Below, one piece after another: positions 7,317 to 7,801 of a stretch of 7,801 bases of DNA. The DNA comes from Planctomycetota bacterium. Lineage in GTDB: Bacteria; Planctomycetota; Phycisphaerae; WQYP01; JAJZKY01. Under the pieces are notes generated by a model. The model was not told the origin of the DNA. It saw only the letters and a list, made by a program, of their open reading frames with translations, and ran no database searches. The translations under genes and the position numbers were made by a program. The first letter of the stretch is position 1. Every line of letters starts with the position of its first letter. The stretch covers positions 1 through 7,801 of the forward strand of contig JAJZKY010000194.1 in the NCBI GenBank assembly GCA_021803885.1, given 5' to 3'.

Positions 7317-7345
7317 AACTATCTGCCCGCGTCGCCCAGATAGTT
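7317..7345 (-). repeat. Second perfect 9-bp inverted repeat upstream of the urea operon
   Basis: AACTATCTG (7317-7325) and CAGATAGTT (7337-7345) are exact reverse complements around an 11-base GC-rich loop. The two arm centres are 20 bases apart, about two helical turns. It could therefore be an operator for a dimeric protein or, if inside the transcript, an RNA hairpin directly upstream of the one at 7280-7313. No U-run follows on the minus strand. A third copy of the core ACTATCT occurs at 7504-7510, in front of the divergent gene. Confidence 0.6.
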
Positions 7346-7409
7346 TCTTCTATCGCATTCTTGTGAAATTCCGAATCGCTCTCTAAGTCAGAGGCGCACC
7401 TCTAGAGTT

Positions 7410-7439
7410 TTGCAAAGAGACTGTAAGTGAAGTTGTAGT
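7410..7439 (+). promoter_or_regulatory. Weak candidate promoter for the divergent rightward gene
   Basis: TTGCAA (7410-7415) and TGTAGT (7434-7439) are 18 bases apart and each match four of six consensus sigma-70 positions. A start point around 7446 would place the tandem hairpins at 7446-7496 at the very 5' end of the transcript. The match is weak, and the position is supported mainly by this fit with the leader structure. Confidence 0.25.
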
Positions 7440-7445
7440 TCGTAT

Positions 7446-7496
7446 CAGACAGGCCATGACGCCCCTCTGTTAGCAGGCCCCGACGCCTCTCCGCTG
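7446..7496 (+). repeat. Tandem imperfect repeat (24-bp period) forming two hexaloop hairpins
   Basis: Bases 7451-7469 and 7475-7493 match at 15 of 19 positions. Each copy holds GGC-N6-GCC with a six-base loop, CATGAC in the first and CCCGAC in the second. In RNA the first folds as CAGA/UCUG (7446-7449 with 7466-7469), a two-by-two internal loop, then GGC/GCC. The second folds as AGC/GCU (7472-7474 with 7493-7495), a four-base bulge, then AGGC/GCCU. Two neighbouring hairpins with six-base loops and a shared G at loop position 4 recall ANTAR target RNAs. However, loop position 1 is C here, whereas A is usual. The repeat could also be a DNA operator pair. Confidence 0.45.
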
Positions 7497-7529
7497 TCGC
7501 CAGACTATCTAAGAATCGACTTGAGATAA

Positions 7530-7535
7530 GGGGAG
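7530..7535 (+). promoter_or_regulatory. Shine-Dalgarno of the rightward porin-like gene
   Basis: GGGGAG lies four bases before the ATG at 7540 and fixes that start. All six bases can pair, with one G-U wobble, to CUCUCC at 7487-7492. That stretch overlaps the 3' arm and bulge of the second upstream hairpin, so access to this site may be regulated by leader folding. Confidence 0.6.
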
Positions 7536-7539
7536 AACT

Positions 7540-7801
7540 ATGCCACAGCCAATTGCTTTTTTTGCGGGAGCCAGTCGTCCTAAACTAGGGAAAGTTTTCC
7601 TGATCGCCACTGCCTTTTTTATTGGATTAAGCTTGTCAGCTAGTGCCCAGGACACTTCCGCCTCGCAAAGCAACGCATCCGCCGCCGCTACCGTGAATGA
7701 ACTGAAACAAGAAGTACAAAAGTCTCTCGATAATATCCAGCAACTTCAACAGCAGCTCGATGCGCATCAGGCGAGCGTGGATTTCCAGCAGCAGCTCAAT
7801 A
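7540..7801 (+). CDS. Secreted coiled-coil protein, N-terminal part (possible outer-membrane porin), cut by window edge
   Basis: The first 87 residues are visible and the frame is open to the right edge. They begin with a classical signal peptide: a basic n-region (R13, K15, K18), a hydrophobic stretch VFLIATAFFIGLSL (19-32) and an ASA cleavage site at 34-36, giving a mature start QDTSA. A Ser/Ala/Asn-rich segment (38-50) follows, then a helical, Gln-rich heptad-like region from ~52 (VNELKQEVQKSLDNIQQLQQQL and on). Export followed by a periplasmic coiled coil is what putative porins and some efflux-associated proteins look like before their barrel or main domain. That domain is not in the window, so the porin call is only a guess. 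A good Shine-Dalgarno four bases upstream supports the start. It is divergent from the urea operon and shares its control region; a role in uptake of urea or amides is possible but not shown. Confidence 0.75.
   Translation, partial: MPQPIAFFAGASRPKLGKVFLIATAFFIGLSLSASAQDTSASQSNASAAATVNELKQEVQKSLDNIQQLQQQLDAHQASVDFQQQLN

Noticed and set aside
7389..7404. A short hairpin, AGAGG/CCTCT with a four-base loop, in the divergent control region
   Set aside because: It has only five pairs plus a wobble, no U-run, and probably lies upstream of both transcription starts. It does not stand out from background.
7456..7473. A tiny leader frame, MTPLC then stop, inside the tandem hairpins
   Set aside because: It has no ribosome binding site, its ATG is in a hairpin loop, and five codons are easily random. 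There are no repeated amino acids as in attenuator peptides.
7263..7539. A guanidine-I (ykkC) riboswitch upstream of the carboxylase operon
   Set aside because: I looked for its conserved ACGR and GGWCCGAGAG-like segments on both strands of the divergent region and found none.

Overview
The window looks like part of a chromosome from a moderately GC-rich Gram-negative soil-type bacterium. Acidobacteriota (Terriglobia-like) is my best guess. The basis is the GAF-ANTAR regulator and the secreted coiled-coil N-terminus typical of a porin, and it is an inference from gene style, not a proven assignment.

Layout. Positions 1-99 hold one end of an insertion sequence, probably IS1595-type, with the first 17 codons of its transposase reading leftwards off the window. 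Positions 100-237 contain nothing I can support as a gene. Then comes a leftward (minus-strand) cluster, in transcription order: allophanate hydrolase (7262-5427), a full-length multidomain urea carboxylase (5394-1759), a GntR/FCD regulator (1740-1012) and a GAF-ANTAR RNA-binding regulator (951-238). The first three genes are 32 and 18 bases apart and should form one operon. The fourth follows after 60 bases with its own strong ribosome binding site. Positions 7263-7539 are a divergent control region. From 7540 a rightward gene begins with a signal peptide and a Gln-rich coiled coil and runs off the window; it may be an outer-membrane porin.

How it works together. Urea carboxylase (ATP, bicarbonate, biotin) makes allophanate from urea. 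Allophanate hydrolase splits that into ammonia and CO2, so the pair is the nickel-free urea amidolyase route for nitrogen supply. The GntR/FCD protein is the likely ligand-responsive repressor, with a candidate operator at 7275-7289 just in front of the first gene. The ANTAR protein suggests a second, RNA-level layer of control, as in nitrogen systems that use NasR or AmiR.

The most interesting part is the 277-base divergent control region. On the leftward side it has two perfect 9-bp inverted repeats, one able to form a pseudoknot with the bases just before the start codon. On the rightward side it has a 24-bp-period repeat that folds into two tandem hairpins with six-base loops of the form CNNGAC. 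The second hairpin overlaps a sequence that can pair with the Shine-Dalgarno of the porin-like gene. This resembles the architecture of ANTAR target RNAs but departs from the usual loop consensus, so it is a hypothesis only.
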